Below, one piece after another: positions 11,204 through 22,541 of a stretch of DNA of 64,000 nucleotides (position 1 is its first letter; every line of letters starts with the position of its first letter). Under the pieces are notes generated by a model that saw only the letters and a list, made by a program, of their open reading frames with translations, was not told the origin of the DNA and searched no databases. The position numbers and the translations under genes are program-made. Origin of the DNA: Fragilariopsis cylindrus CCMP1102 (taxonomy: Eukaryota > Bacillariophyta > Bacillariophyceae > Bacillariales > Bacillariaceae); assembly GCA_900095095.1 (NCBI GenBank), contig FMBT01000300.1, forward strand, positions 592,028 through 656,027, in the 5' to 3' direction.

Positions 11204-14200
11204 CTTAGCGTATTATGATGATAGTAATGATGTTAAAGTGGAATAATGGGAGAGGTGAATGATCCCGAATGGCTGAATGACAATCTTTTTTGTGTTTCAG
11301 TAAAAAATTTGCATTCCATTTTTGCGCGGCGAAGGCAACGATAGAAAAGTCCAAATACGCACGAAGAAAAGACCCACTTTTTGAACAGATTTTCTTGAAC
11401 AACAAACACGTATGAAAAATCCAGAATGAGAATGAGAATGATTGGATAGTACAGCGATCGAACACGCTGCTGCGCCAAATATTACGGAGGCAGTGCAATT
11501 GCAGATGTCGTATTTTTAATGACATATTGTACTGAATTGACGACGTAGCTTTTCAAATTTTTTTACTGTCTTTTCAAATCGAATTGAAAACAGGCAGAAG
11601 AGAAAGATTAAACTTCCACAGGAGGTATGGTACAATTGTACGTACCGTTCAATATATATATGATACGCGTAAATCATTGCTACACTCACCTGTACAGTAT
11701 GATGAAGTTCTACGGTAGCAACACAATTGCTGCCTGTCATCGAAAGTTCAGATTGATGGAAATATGAATGAATCGGGTGATGCCAGCAAACACCTATTAA
11801 GGAGTTTCGATGAACGGTAGCCTACATCTTGCAGTATGTTTTTATATCGTTGTCAAATAAGACTAAGACGGAGAAGACAAATAATGCATGCAGCAGAATC
11901 GGCGTTAACAAGTTTCTACTAAATATTTATCAATGAAGATTTCTACATTCTACACAAAACACATTTTTTTCTGGCGTAATAAAATTGGTACATGCGATTA
12001 TTATTATGTGGTATGGTGAATGATCATTTTGTTGTGAAAAAGTTTTTTTAGGAAAAATGCCGTATTTTAGTTGTTGGGTGACATAAGATCTGACTGGCAC
12101 GTTGTTATCAACTTCTCTTTTTGAGAGGTCGGCAAAAGAGATTCCAAGTCAGAATCAAATAATACTTTCCTGTAACTGTTGTGGTTACGTTGGATCGGAT
12201 GTACATATAAAGTTGTGGTAAAATAATTTATTCAACAGTATAACACCAAGCTGACTCGACTGGACTCTTCCATTGAAGATGTTATCTCTTTTGTATTCCG
12301 TTTACGGTAATGTCATGGCACACCACCCGTTTATGACCAATGCGAAGATATGAATCAAAACAAGACGTCATTAACATCATTCATTCCTTTTTCGTATCAA
12401 AGTTATGGCAAAAAATAGATAATGTTAGAAACTAATCTTTGTGACGAGAGAAAACAATTTAACAAATTAAAACTATGTTTGTTCGAAAAACTGATCGAAT
12501 ATCCACAGATTCCGTTGGATCTGTGTATCAATCAACTGTCCGGAATTGATGTTGGGCAAAAAAAAAGGAATTTTCCGTAGATTACTAAGAATGCCCAGAG
12601 TGTATTTACCCGTTGACGATATTTGAAGAAATACAGCGTCCTTCCTTACCTGAGAAATTGAAAGTTAATTGGTTGGTCAGTTTCATTCCATAGCAGTATT
12701 TTAGGGTGATGATTTTTATGGTGGTCATAAATAATATATGATACGATATGATGCATGTCAGACCTAGATTCAATGCACAATCATATGATTAGTAGATGAC
12801 TTTCATTCTTCAATATTGTATAAACGACATTTTTTGATTTTCATATGCTATAATATCAAGTAGATCAAATCACAGGAGAAAAGTATGAGATTCTTTCGTT
12901 TTCAGATGTAAGCTATACCCACTACGATGAGCTTTATTTTGTTTTATAGCAAGACATCAACTCTCAGGGCACGCAACACAAGCGCAACAAATTCCAAGAG
13001 ATTATTTTGTTAAAAAAAAATCAACTGAAACGGAACCAAGGGATAACATCGGGCATATTGTCGTACCAGAACGGTATAACTCCCGCATACCTTGTATTCC
13101 AGGCGATTGCTATTCTACCAGAATTTTCTAACCCCATAATAATAATAAGGTTGAAAAACAAACGTAACAGATGACACAATAATTGATAGTAAAATACGCA
13201 TCCTGACTAATTTGTGGATTCTTTCTCTCTCTCTCTCATTCTATTGCCTGATCATTATAGTATTGGAGGACTTACCGTTCATTTTCCTCGTCATTTGTCT
13301 TATCTTGTGTTTATTTATTTATTCGTCGGCATCTGTCCGTCTGTCAATGAAGATAAAAAGCAAAGGATTAAAATTAGATGCATTCGATGTGATGTGCGAA
13401 CACTTGTGACTCTCCTTTCAGTGGTTTGCAAAAGAAAAGTGTCTGGGATCGTAGTCATTCTAGCGACTAGCTTTTATATTTGTTTGTTTGTTTCGATTCG
13501 ATCATCAAACAACCAATTGTGATAGGTTGTTACGAATGAAACAACATGCTTGTCGCGTCTTTGATGTGCATTAATTTAAGGTTTCAACTTACTTTTCTCG
13601 TGGTTGTTGGCCTACAAGTTGTTGTTGTAACCCTACCGCCGTACATAGTTGGAAAATAAAATGAATGTGAGGAACTAACTTGAACGAATGAACCAATCCA
13701 TCACATCAAAAAAGAAATTCATTACTCGAAGATGTACAATTTTTTAGTAGAGCGATAGTTGGCCATCGAAAGATCTGAATACGTACGTCGTACGTAGGGG
13801 TGCGTATTTAAATATTGACAGTATTCAAATTTAACAGGACAAGTGTTCACCCTAACATAGCGTGTTTCGGCGAATTAAAATAAAAAATGCCATCATGAGT
13901 GATGTGTTTACATATACAGTACTGTACATCAATCAGTGTTGAATGAAATCTTAGTTTGGTGTACAATGTACAGTGCCACCACAGTGCATAAAAGACTATA
14001 CAAGAAAAGCACATGCATCTAAGGTGCTTTGACTTTCTGCTTTATGGAAAAAGCTTCTGAGCAACCATTTTTTCTCTCTCTTTCTTTTGAGACCCCATCT
14101 ACTCTTAACAAGTGTATTATTATATTAGTTCAGTAAAGCACCACTTTTGTGGGGGTTGTGATTTCGGTTTCTACCAGTATAGTAGCGCTATGAAATTACA

Positions 14201-14500
14201 AACACATGTACCATGCGCAAAAACCCACTGCAAAAGATTGTGACTATAATGGAACCACTTCCATTTGTAGTCTCTAATGACAAAACAAAACAAAACAAAA
14301 AGTATCATTCATGGCAGAAGCAGAACTCATAAGTGGGACTCAGCTTTACAGACCCCCCTTTTACTTTGCTTGGTTAATTTGAAGTGTTAGATAGTGCAAT
14401 ATGCGCTCTATTTGTGTAAGGTATAAATAAGACGTCTGTCACACAACTAGTACGTACTATTTACGACTACAAGCATACTTTTAATAATAATAAATCATTT
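11204..14500. other. Long gene-poor intergenic region
   Basis: About 3.3 kb, AT-rich, between the aldolase start and the MnmG stop. The short open frames have no protein-like pattern. A CAAAA-type short tandem repeat is near 14281-14300, a CT run near 13223-13236 and TACAGTACTGTAC near 13914-13926. The first 500 bp presumably hold the aldolase promoter and 5' UTR. Confidence 0.5.
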
Positions 14501-17099
14501 CTACTGAGAATTAATTGTTTTCGTCAGTCGATCTCGTTTGCGGTTCCTTTTGTTGACATGATGGTAAAGATATACCAAACTCTGGGGAGTCACTCCACTA
14601 ATTTTTGAAGCTTCTGCAAAAGTTCCGGGAAGGACAGAATTTAGCTTTTCTATCTCTTCGTTTGAAAATGTTGGAAATTGTTTATGCTCATAAGTCAGAT
14701 CTGGTGGTATTCTCATCCCTTGGGCCTTTCTCCAACTCTCCATATCTCGATGCTGTCGATCGACATACGAACTATACTTCACAATTGCTTCCACGGAATC
14801 AGAAACTGAAGCTGGAGAGATAGTCAATTTCTCGCTATCTGAGTCTTCTGAGCTGGTTTCTTGCTGATCCATTGTGACCATAATTTCCTCCACATTACGT
14901 AGTGTCACATGAGGCATTTGTAAAATTTCTTCTGCTGTCTTCTTCGTACCAGTTTTTTTGCTCATTTTCGATCCTCCCATTAATTCTTTTCCTCCCAAAG
15001 AAGCCCATTCCGTAACCTTCAAATTAAATGAGCGTAATTTCTGAATTCTATCCTCAATTAGATGTTGCCTTGCTTCCACCGCTGCGACGCGTTCTTCATC
15101 AACGACTAGTCCAAAATCTTTCCCCTTTTGTGTCAGCCGTAAATCTGCGTTATCTGCTCTAAGAGAAATTCGATATTCAGCTCGTGAAGTAAACATCCGG
15201 TAAGGTTCTGAGGTACCTCGGGTAACCAAATCATCAATCAAAACACCAATGTAACCTTCGTCTCTTCCAATAATAAATGGTTTGCTACCGGCTGAAATCG
15301 CAGACCGACCGGCATTTGCACCTGCGAGACAAAACTGTGAGAGAACGAAACGGACAGAGACAACAAACATTTCCAAACGAAATTAAAACGACAACATACC
15401 TGCTACTATACCCTGAGCTGCAGCCTCTTCGTAGCCTGTCGTCCCACAAATTTGTCCAGCAAGATACAAACCTGCGATTTTCTTTGTTTCCATTGTATGC
15501 GTTAATGATATTGGGTTAACAAAATCATATTCTACATCATAACCAGGCCTGACGATTTCTACCTCTTCTAATCCTTTCATGCTTCTCAGAATCAAAAGCT
15601 GGATGTCTTCGGGATAGGGTCCACTCATTCCATTGGGATAAACGATATCTGTTTTCAACCCCTCTGGTTCCAAAAAACAATTATGTCCGGTTCGTTCCGG
15701 AAATCTTTGAACTTTTTTGAAGATGCTCGGACAGTAACGAGGTCCATTCCCTGATCCATCCTTTCCATCATAGATTGGCAGACTGCTCTCGTATTTCATG
15801 ACCAATTTATGCGTTTCTTCATTAGTTGCCGTTTGATGACAAGTGATAACCTTTCCCTGAGCCACCATAGGAGGCTGTTCATCCTTAAATTGCAGTAAAT
15901 GTGAGAAAGGGGTTGCCGGGATTTCGGATGGCTGCGGTAAAAGAACATCCCAATCTATAGTAGTTCCATCTATTCTCGCAGGAGTGCCTGTCTTCAGCCT
16001 TCCCAATTCAAAATCGTGGCGAGCCAAAGTTTTCGCCAAGCCCACTGAGGGGGGTTCAACTTCTTCAGAATCTCGTAAATGGCGTCCTCCGCTGTATCTT
16101 TCGTGACCGAGCATTAGAACACCTCTTAGGAAGGTTCCAGTTGTGATTACAACAGCATTAGAGGTCAATTCACTCGTTGAACCATTTTGTTCTATCATAA
16201 CTCCTCGAATTTGAGACTTGCTTCTGCTATTCTCATTAGACGAGTCTAGAATCAGCCTAGAAGGTTCTTCCAGCAACAAATCTTGAACACTAGCCTCGAT
16301 CAGGTCTAAATTTGGATAATTTTTCAGTGTCGTCTGCATGCTAGACTTGTATAAATCTCTGTCCATTTGCGCTCTAACAGTGATTATCCAGAAATTGAAA
16401 CAATACATTTTAAGGGAAGTCAGCGCAATGAGATACATCGAAGCGAAAAATCAATAGCCACATAGATTAAATATAATATAATGATACGAAATTTTCATGA
16501 TAGTTTTGTTACTCTGTCCTCACCTCGGTCCTCTCACAGCTGGGCCTTTGCGTCTGTTCAGCATTCGACTAGTAGAAAGCAAGCAAGGAATATGAGGATA
16601 AGCAACAATAGTGAGTAGTGAGAGGGGAAAATACGCATGAAAGAGTTGGAATCGCCGCCTTAACGTACTAATGAATCCCCGCATCATCTGCAACTTTTCC
16701 AATCAATCCATCGAGGGCATCTATTTCCCTCACTAAATGACCCTTGCCGATTCCTCCGATGGAAGGATTGCAGCTTAGTTCTCCAATTGTATCAAGTCTC
16801 TGCGTAACCAAGGCAGTCTTCGCGCCACACCTCGCAGCAGCGGCAGCCGCATCACATCCAGCATGTCCACCTCCCACAATGATTACGTCGTAATCAGCAG
16901 ACATGGTAGCTCCATCCAAGGAAGTAGAGGTAGTAAAGAATGACGCAAACGGCGATATCTTTGACGACAGGGAAGTCACACCTGTTGGTGTAACAGCTCT
17001 ACGCGATGATGTAGAGATAAAAGCTAGCGTCGAAGATAACATGCTTACAGACAACGACAGAAGCAAAAAATTCACGAAATAAATGTGTTTCCATACCAT
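14501..17099 (-). CDS. mnmG: tRNA uridine-34 modification enzyme MnmG (GidA/MTO1)
   Basis: Exons 16669-17099, 16524-16568, 15400-16373 and 14501-15321 give 756 residues. The first in-frame ATG is at 17099; a further-upstream in-frame TTG is not a credible start. The FAD-binding motif [20 protein letters not shown] is followed by the family signatures [36 protein letters not shown] and [16 protein letters not shown]. MnmG works with MnmE to build the carboxymethylaminomethyl group on wobble uridine 34 of organellar tRNAs. The N-terminus [19 protein letters not shown] is a signal peptide. It is followed by SSTLAF and a Ser/Thr/Arg-rich stretch, matching the diatom bipartite plastid presequence with Phe after the cleavage site. 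Plastid targeting is therefore inferred, though the same family also serves mitochondria. The 45-nt second exon is supported by perfect motif continuity. Confidence 0.93.
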
Positions 17100-18182
17100 A
17101 TCTGATGATGATTGATAGCCGAACGATAACAATATTTGACAGGCTCAGGGTATAGTCCGGTGTAAGGAGGTCGAACACTATACTTTTCTTGAAGTCGTTA
17201 AACTACTAGTCTAGCTGCCGTACAAGCTTGTAGTATTGTACAGTAGTGTTGGTGCTGATTGATGAATCTTCTATTCTGATGATGGATAGAAGAAGTTCTG
17301 TACAAGACAGCAGCTAAAGAATGAGGGAGACAACATTCTACATAATTCTATTTCGAGAATTAATGATTAATGGTGTTGGTAAATTCTAAAGCAAAATCGA
17401 GCGAAAAAGCTATTTTTCTGCCCCCCCCCCGCCCCACCCACAATCGTGACTAAAATAATAAATTGATCATGAAACAAGATTGTAGGATCTGCTGTGCATA
17501 AAATATGGAAGAAAAGGGTATTGCAGTAACGTTACTGCGCCAATAATAATCTCCACCCAGTATATACTGTAGGTACTAATTAATTTAAAGTACATGATTA
17601 AGCATACACATCGAATTGATCAATGGTAAGAGTTACACCTCTTTCTTAAATACATTATTAACTTTTATGATGAGATTTGGGTGCACCTATCTGATATGCT
17701 GGGCTGTTGGCAGTTGCTCAGTCTTTCTTCCCATTTGTATCATGAAATAAATCCATGGAATCTAAAATTATAAACTACTGGTATCAAATTAAACTAAATT
17801 CATTAAAATAGCAACACTTGTGACAGCACTTTTTTGAACTGCATCTATAAGTCAACAAACTACAAAACAGGACAGAGTGCAACATAATACAACAACCCCC
17901 ATAATAAAATGATTACTACAAGATGATAATGAGAAGAAAATGACAGGGAATTCTTTTTTTAAGGTCACAAAATTTCAAATGATAGCATATATGCACTCGT
18001 GATTAAATATTTTTGTGTTTCGATCGATGTAAAGTGCGGTCGGTGGTCAGTCAGTGCGCCATATTATTTATATTAGCTAAAACATTTAAAATTGAAATGA
18101 TTGTAGTGTTGGATTATTGAATGCACAACAAATAATGTTTCAGTAGTGAGGGAAGTTTAAAGTTTATCAAAAGATATTGACT
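17100..18182. other. Divergent intergenic region between mnmG and a J-protein gene
   Basis: About 1.1 kb of AT-rich DNA holding both promoters. It contains a poly-C tract at 17421-17430 and TACAGTAG-type motifs near 17239. No gene is seen. Confidence 0.5.
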
Positions 18183-19688
18183 ATGAATGATACAGATACG
18201 AATAGGCCGTCTAAGGCCATGATGCTAATGCTCGCACCGGTGAGTATTGGGTTTGATCTTTCGTAATACTTGCATTGAATATATTGGGTGGAGATACGTT
18301 GAGTTCAGATTGAATTAACTGCGTGCCGAGTATGTGGATGATGATGTACTATACTTCGTCTACCTACTTTTTTTAGCTGATGCGTCTAACATAATTTTAA
18401 TTGAAAATTCGACAGGATGGCTACTACGCCTATTTGAACATACCCAAATGTCGTAGTAGTACTGGCAAAGAAACCGATCCGTTATTACAAATAGACCTAG
18501 ATCTTGTCAAAAAGAATTATCGCAAACTCTCAATCAAACATCACCCGGACAAGCCCGGTGGTGATGCGGATACCTTTCGAGTCTTGAAACGAGCACAAAC
18601 AGTATTATCAAATCCAAAATTACGACAGCAGGTGTGTACATGCGTCATGCTGCGTTGATCTCCTTAGTATTAAATACAGTACCTATTGTTTTCTTCTCTT
18701 TGTTTTGTTTTTAAATGTTCTTTCGTAACAAGCAAGCATTCACTTGATATTCATCACTTCTATTGTTCTTTCCAGTATGATATATTAGGGATAGACTTGG
18801 ATGACGATGAAGTAGAGCAAAATGGTGTTGGTAGTGCAGAGAATGAGAATGGAGAGGGTGGACCAGAACCACAAACTACCTCTCAAGGGATTGTCCAGGA
18901 GATTGCAAGTTTGGCTCTAACATCAGTACTGCAATTAGTGGTTCGAACAGGTGCGTAAATGCTGTATGCTGAATTTGATATCGTCAAATACAGCACTTTT
19001 TTTTGGGTATTCGTCCCTAAATTTACATTATTTCTTAAATTGTTCTTCGTACAACAACACGTCTCTCAACACGACAAATTTTCAAATCTTCACAGCCCTT
19101 TTAGGGTCAATCTCTTTGATCGTTGTTCGGTATAAGTTAACACTCTTCCCTGCATTAGCATTTTTAGCATTCATCGCCTATAAGGTTCGTTCTGCATCAG
19201 CTTATAATACGCTGGAGATGTTGTCCCCATTTTTAATCAGTATTGGAATAATTATCATGTATCAATCGTCATCGGGTAGCTGGAATATCACTACTGGAGA
19301 TGGCAAGGGCCAGAGCAATCACTGGCTATTGTACTGGTTAGGGGAATCTATTCTCATATTTATGTTTACGTACAATTCCATGGTGGAAAAGCCATCTATG
19401 TCGAATCCTATATATGTGGGTGCCATCCTTGTTTTTGGAATAGTAGCTGCCCTGTGGTTTCGCGGAAAGTTTTGGAATTATGCAATTATTATTGGATTAG
19501 AAATTTTCGCGGCCATCTTCATCGCCGTTTCTTTTCCTGTCTTCGAAATGATTCTGGAGGCTATTCTGAATGATAAACTTAAAAAGGTGGGTGAAAAATA
19601 CGAGCTCAACACAAATGCATGGAACGTTACTATAGAAGTGACAATACTGATAGTGGAACCAAATAGATGTTCAGATGTCAATCAATAG
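18183..19688 (+). CDS. Membrane-anchored J-domain protein
   Basis: Exons 18183-18239, 18416-18631, 18776-18950 and 19096-19688, GT..AG introns, give 346 residues. The J domain near residues 20-105 has the helix II/III loop HHPDKPGGD, the essential HPD for Hsp70 stimulation. It is followed by an acidic linker. After about residue 150 come several hydrophobic segments (LLGSISLIVVRY, LALFLAF-like, LSPFLISIGIIIMY, AILVFGIVAALWF, IIIGLEIFAAIFIAVSFPVF), so the C-terminal half is multi-pass. It probably recruits Hsp70 to an internal membrane; which one is unknown. The last about 25 residues look unnatural. An alternative frame entered at a poly-A near 19594-19599 reads as a hydrophilic tail ending near 19667, so the true C-terminus may be shifted by a one-base error. 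Confidence 0.8.
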
Positions 19689-20314
19689 ATGATTTGAACG
19701 ACTTTACAATATAAGGTAGTGATGGCTGAAGCATTGGTTGCTCTGAGTAATTTTTGCTTGTGAGGGTGCACAGTTGAAGTTCGTAATAATATGTTCCGTT
19801 TTCTTCCAGTCAGTCGGGGAATGCTCTTCGGCGTCCTGGAAAGATCCTATGATAATTTTTTTAAGGCGCGAAGAGCTAAGCGATGTACAATTGAAAGTAT
19901 GCATATGATACTGAGTGGTCATTCTTCTATACGCACACGTACCGGGGGTAGATCAAAGAAGAAATTTCGAGTATCCTTGTCGTGCTGGTTAAAGTAGCAA
20001 CATTTCATTTTAACAAAATATAGAGAAGTGTCCTGCTATATTCCACATTGTCGCAAAATTACATATAGAATAATGTAGCATTTCAACAACTTTAAACTAC
20101 AGTGCACGCCTAAACATTGTTATAGATATCGTTTGTAGTGTCGGTATCATCCAGAAATTCAAACATGCTTAAAACGTCTCATTTATCCAATTAATTTTGC
20201 AGCAAAGAAATATACTGTTCACTATGCACAGAAATAGACAACCTTGTCGTCCTTTGGACCAACTATCGTAATAATTTGGGCTTAATTGTGAAATTGTATC
20301 ATCTCCTTTACATT
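19689..20314. other. Intergenic region between convergent J-protein genes
   Basis: About 630 bp with no convincing gene. A 68-codon open frame at 19791-19997 has no recognisable features and is treated as chance. Confidence 0.45.
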
Positions 20315-22541
20315 TTAAGACTGTTGGCATTGTACGCCTTGTCGTCCATCTTCGTCGTCACTGTCGTACTCGCTGCTGAGTTCGGCTCCACCCTTTCCAA
20401 AGTGTCGAAGATCAGCTTCTACCATGAAATGCTCTTCTACTTCACTTACATCGTGATCTACTTCCATGTTGGCATCCGGTAAGAGATCTCTCAATTTATC
20501 AACTACGTCCTTCTTCAACGATTTTGGAAATTCGATGTGAAACGCAACATAGAGAGATCCTTTGACAAATGGATTTCCTCGGCTGGGCATACCTTCGTTA
20601 GGAACCATCATCATGTAAGGCATGGAGCGGCCAGAATCCGGATCCTTTGATTCACTTTGAATGACCTCACCAGGTTTCGTCTTGATTATAACGTCTCTAC
20701 CATCTAGGTGGTTGAAACGCAGCTAAATGAATCGAGGAGAAAAGAGGAATACGAAAAGTGAGAAACCACGCGGTATAATATTCCGGCAAATAGAAAGAAG
20801 CCGTAATGATTTATCATTCATCAATATCATCAGTAGGAAATGCATAGTTATTATTATGTTTACAGTTGTATGGTAAAAATTAGAACTTACCGAGAATCCG
20901 GTTAAAGCTTGATTAAGACTGATATTTTGCATGATCAACAAGTCTGCTCCTTTCCTCTTGAACAAATCGTGTTCTTTCTCTTGTATGATGAAATTGACAT
21001 CCCCGGTTTCTCGTCCTGGTACTTCATCAGCCATTCCCCGGAAAGTAATCTTTTGGTTATTTGCCGCACCCTTTTCCACGTGGACTTCAACTACCTTTCT
21101 TTCGTTCTTGGTTTTTGCGTTGTAACCCTGTCCTGAACATTCGCCGCATGGTCTATACGAATTAGGATTTTATTAGAGAAGTAGAAAAGATAAGGAAGAT
21201 TATGTAAGCTAGGAATATTAAGAAACAAATTATGATCCCTTTCGAACAAATTAACGAGCGATAGAATCGATCGTCGAACGAGCGATTAAAAAAGATAAAT
21301 CACTTACCGTTGCATCTGCGTGATCATGCCGGGTCCTATTTGCCGCAATTCCATTACGACTAGAAAGAAACAAACAAGAAAGAATTTGGTGGCAATTTGA
21401 GGTGGTTAGTTTTTTTCTGGTTCTTTCCTGTTCCAATCGATAATAATGGATACATACGAACACGCTTTGCTCTTGGAATAAAACGGCTAAAATTGTATTA
21501 AATCTTACCTCCTTGTCCGCGGCATGCTGAGCACACGTTGGAATCTCCGACGATCACCTTTCGGAAGATAAAATTACAACAACAACAAAAAGTGCAGAAA
21601 AGTGCAAAAAATTTAGCAGAAGCAAATTGGGGGGGGGGGGGGGGCTCTGTTGATATTGGGAGAGAGAAGGAAAGAAAAATCATCATAATTCAATTTACGC
21701 ACCTTTCGGTTGATTGCTAATTTGACCATTTTTCCGTTATATAGATCTTCCAAGCTGACTTTGAGGGGATGCTGGAGACTATTATTCAATTCATCACGTC
21801 GATAAATATATCATACCCCATTGGTTGGTTGAATAAATAGAATCAACAACAAAATGCAGAAAAGAGCAGAAAAGTTAGGTTGAAGAAACAAGAAAAAAAA
21901 ATTGAAAATCTGTTGATATTGGAGAGAAGCATAATAGTTCATTTCACACGCACCTTGGTCCTTTACGGGGACCGGGACTTCTTCCTCTTCCGCCGCCACC
22001 AAAGAACATGCTGAACAAATCTTCCCCACCAGCACTAGAAGGTCCTTCGCCATTTTGTTCCACTCCCTCGAGACCATACTTGTCGTAAATTTCACGTTTC
22101 TTAGGATCTGACAGAATTTCGTATGCTGTGCGATTAATTAGGTTATTGTTATGTATTGTTATCGCTGGTGTGAGTAAATTATAATGGGGCAAAGTAGAGG
22201 AATGGAATTGCGAGTTCACTAGATTTATTTTTAAAGACTATCAAACTTCCGGGAAAAATCCAACAACGAAGATAGATAATAAGATAAGACAAAAAAAAAA
22301 CGAAACGAAACGTACCGGCATTCACTTCCTTAAAAAAGTGCTCATCACCACCCTTATCAGGATGATGTTTCAAACAAGATTTTCGGTACGCTTTTTTCAG
22401 CGTCTTCGCATCGGCACTCTTTTCGACGTCAAGTACCTCATATAATTTAGTTGTATCAACTTCTTTGTTGCGTCCTCCGGGCATGCCTCCTGGCATACCA
22501 CCAGGCATACCACCGAAAGGATTTCCTCCACCAAAGTGCAT
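20315..22541 (-). CDS. DNAJA/Ydj1-type Hsp40 co-chaperone with CaaX box
   Basis: Seven exons: 22316-22541, 21954-22125, 21703-21778, 21509-21557, 21308-21359, 20891-21152 and 20315-20722, all GT..AG, give 414 residues. A G/M/P-rich leader precedes the J domain ([40 protein letters not shown]). Then come a Gly-rich FFGGGGRGR segment, the peptide-binding C-terminal domains ([16 protein letters not shown]) and a terminal GVQCQQS. That last motif matches the farnesylated Cys-a-a-X end of Ydj1/DNAJA proteins. It delivers unfolded clients to cytosolic Hsp70, partly at membranes through the lipid. Only two CxxCxGxG motifs are present (CSACRGQG and CGECSGQG), not four. By position next to RQIGPGM these are the inner pair (zinc site II). 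An overlooked micro-exon between exons 4 and 5 could not restore both missing outer motifs. Confidence 0.92.
21629..21644. repeat. 16-bp poly-G tract in a DNAJA intron
   Basis: Uninterrupted G run on the plus strand (C in the transcript), about 70 nt upstream of the exon 4 acceptor of the minus-strand DNAJA gene, much as in the aldolase intron. Confidence 0.9.

Noticed and set aside
11205-11740. Minus-strand frames upstream of the aldolase
   Set aside because: They lie in the expected promoter and 5' UTR and look like chance frames.
13212-13522. 102-codon hydrophobic frame on the plus strand
   Set aside because: Driven by a CT-rich run; a second overlapping frame is equally open, and neither has protein-like features.
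19791-19997. 68-codon plus-strand frame downstream of the membrane J-protein
   Set aside because: No recognisable feature and no splice connection to the J-protein gene that keeps its frame.
21360-21508. Possible 12-nt micro-exon in the DNAJA gene (CAAAGCGTGTTC)
   Set aside because: It keeps the frame but adds no Cys pair and breaks the smooth match before RQIGPGM; exon 4 joined to exon 5 is the better model.
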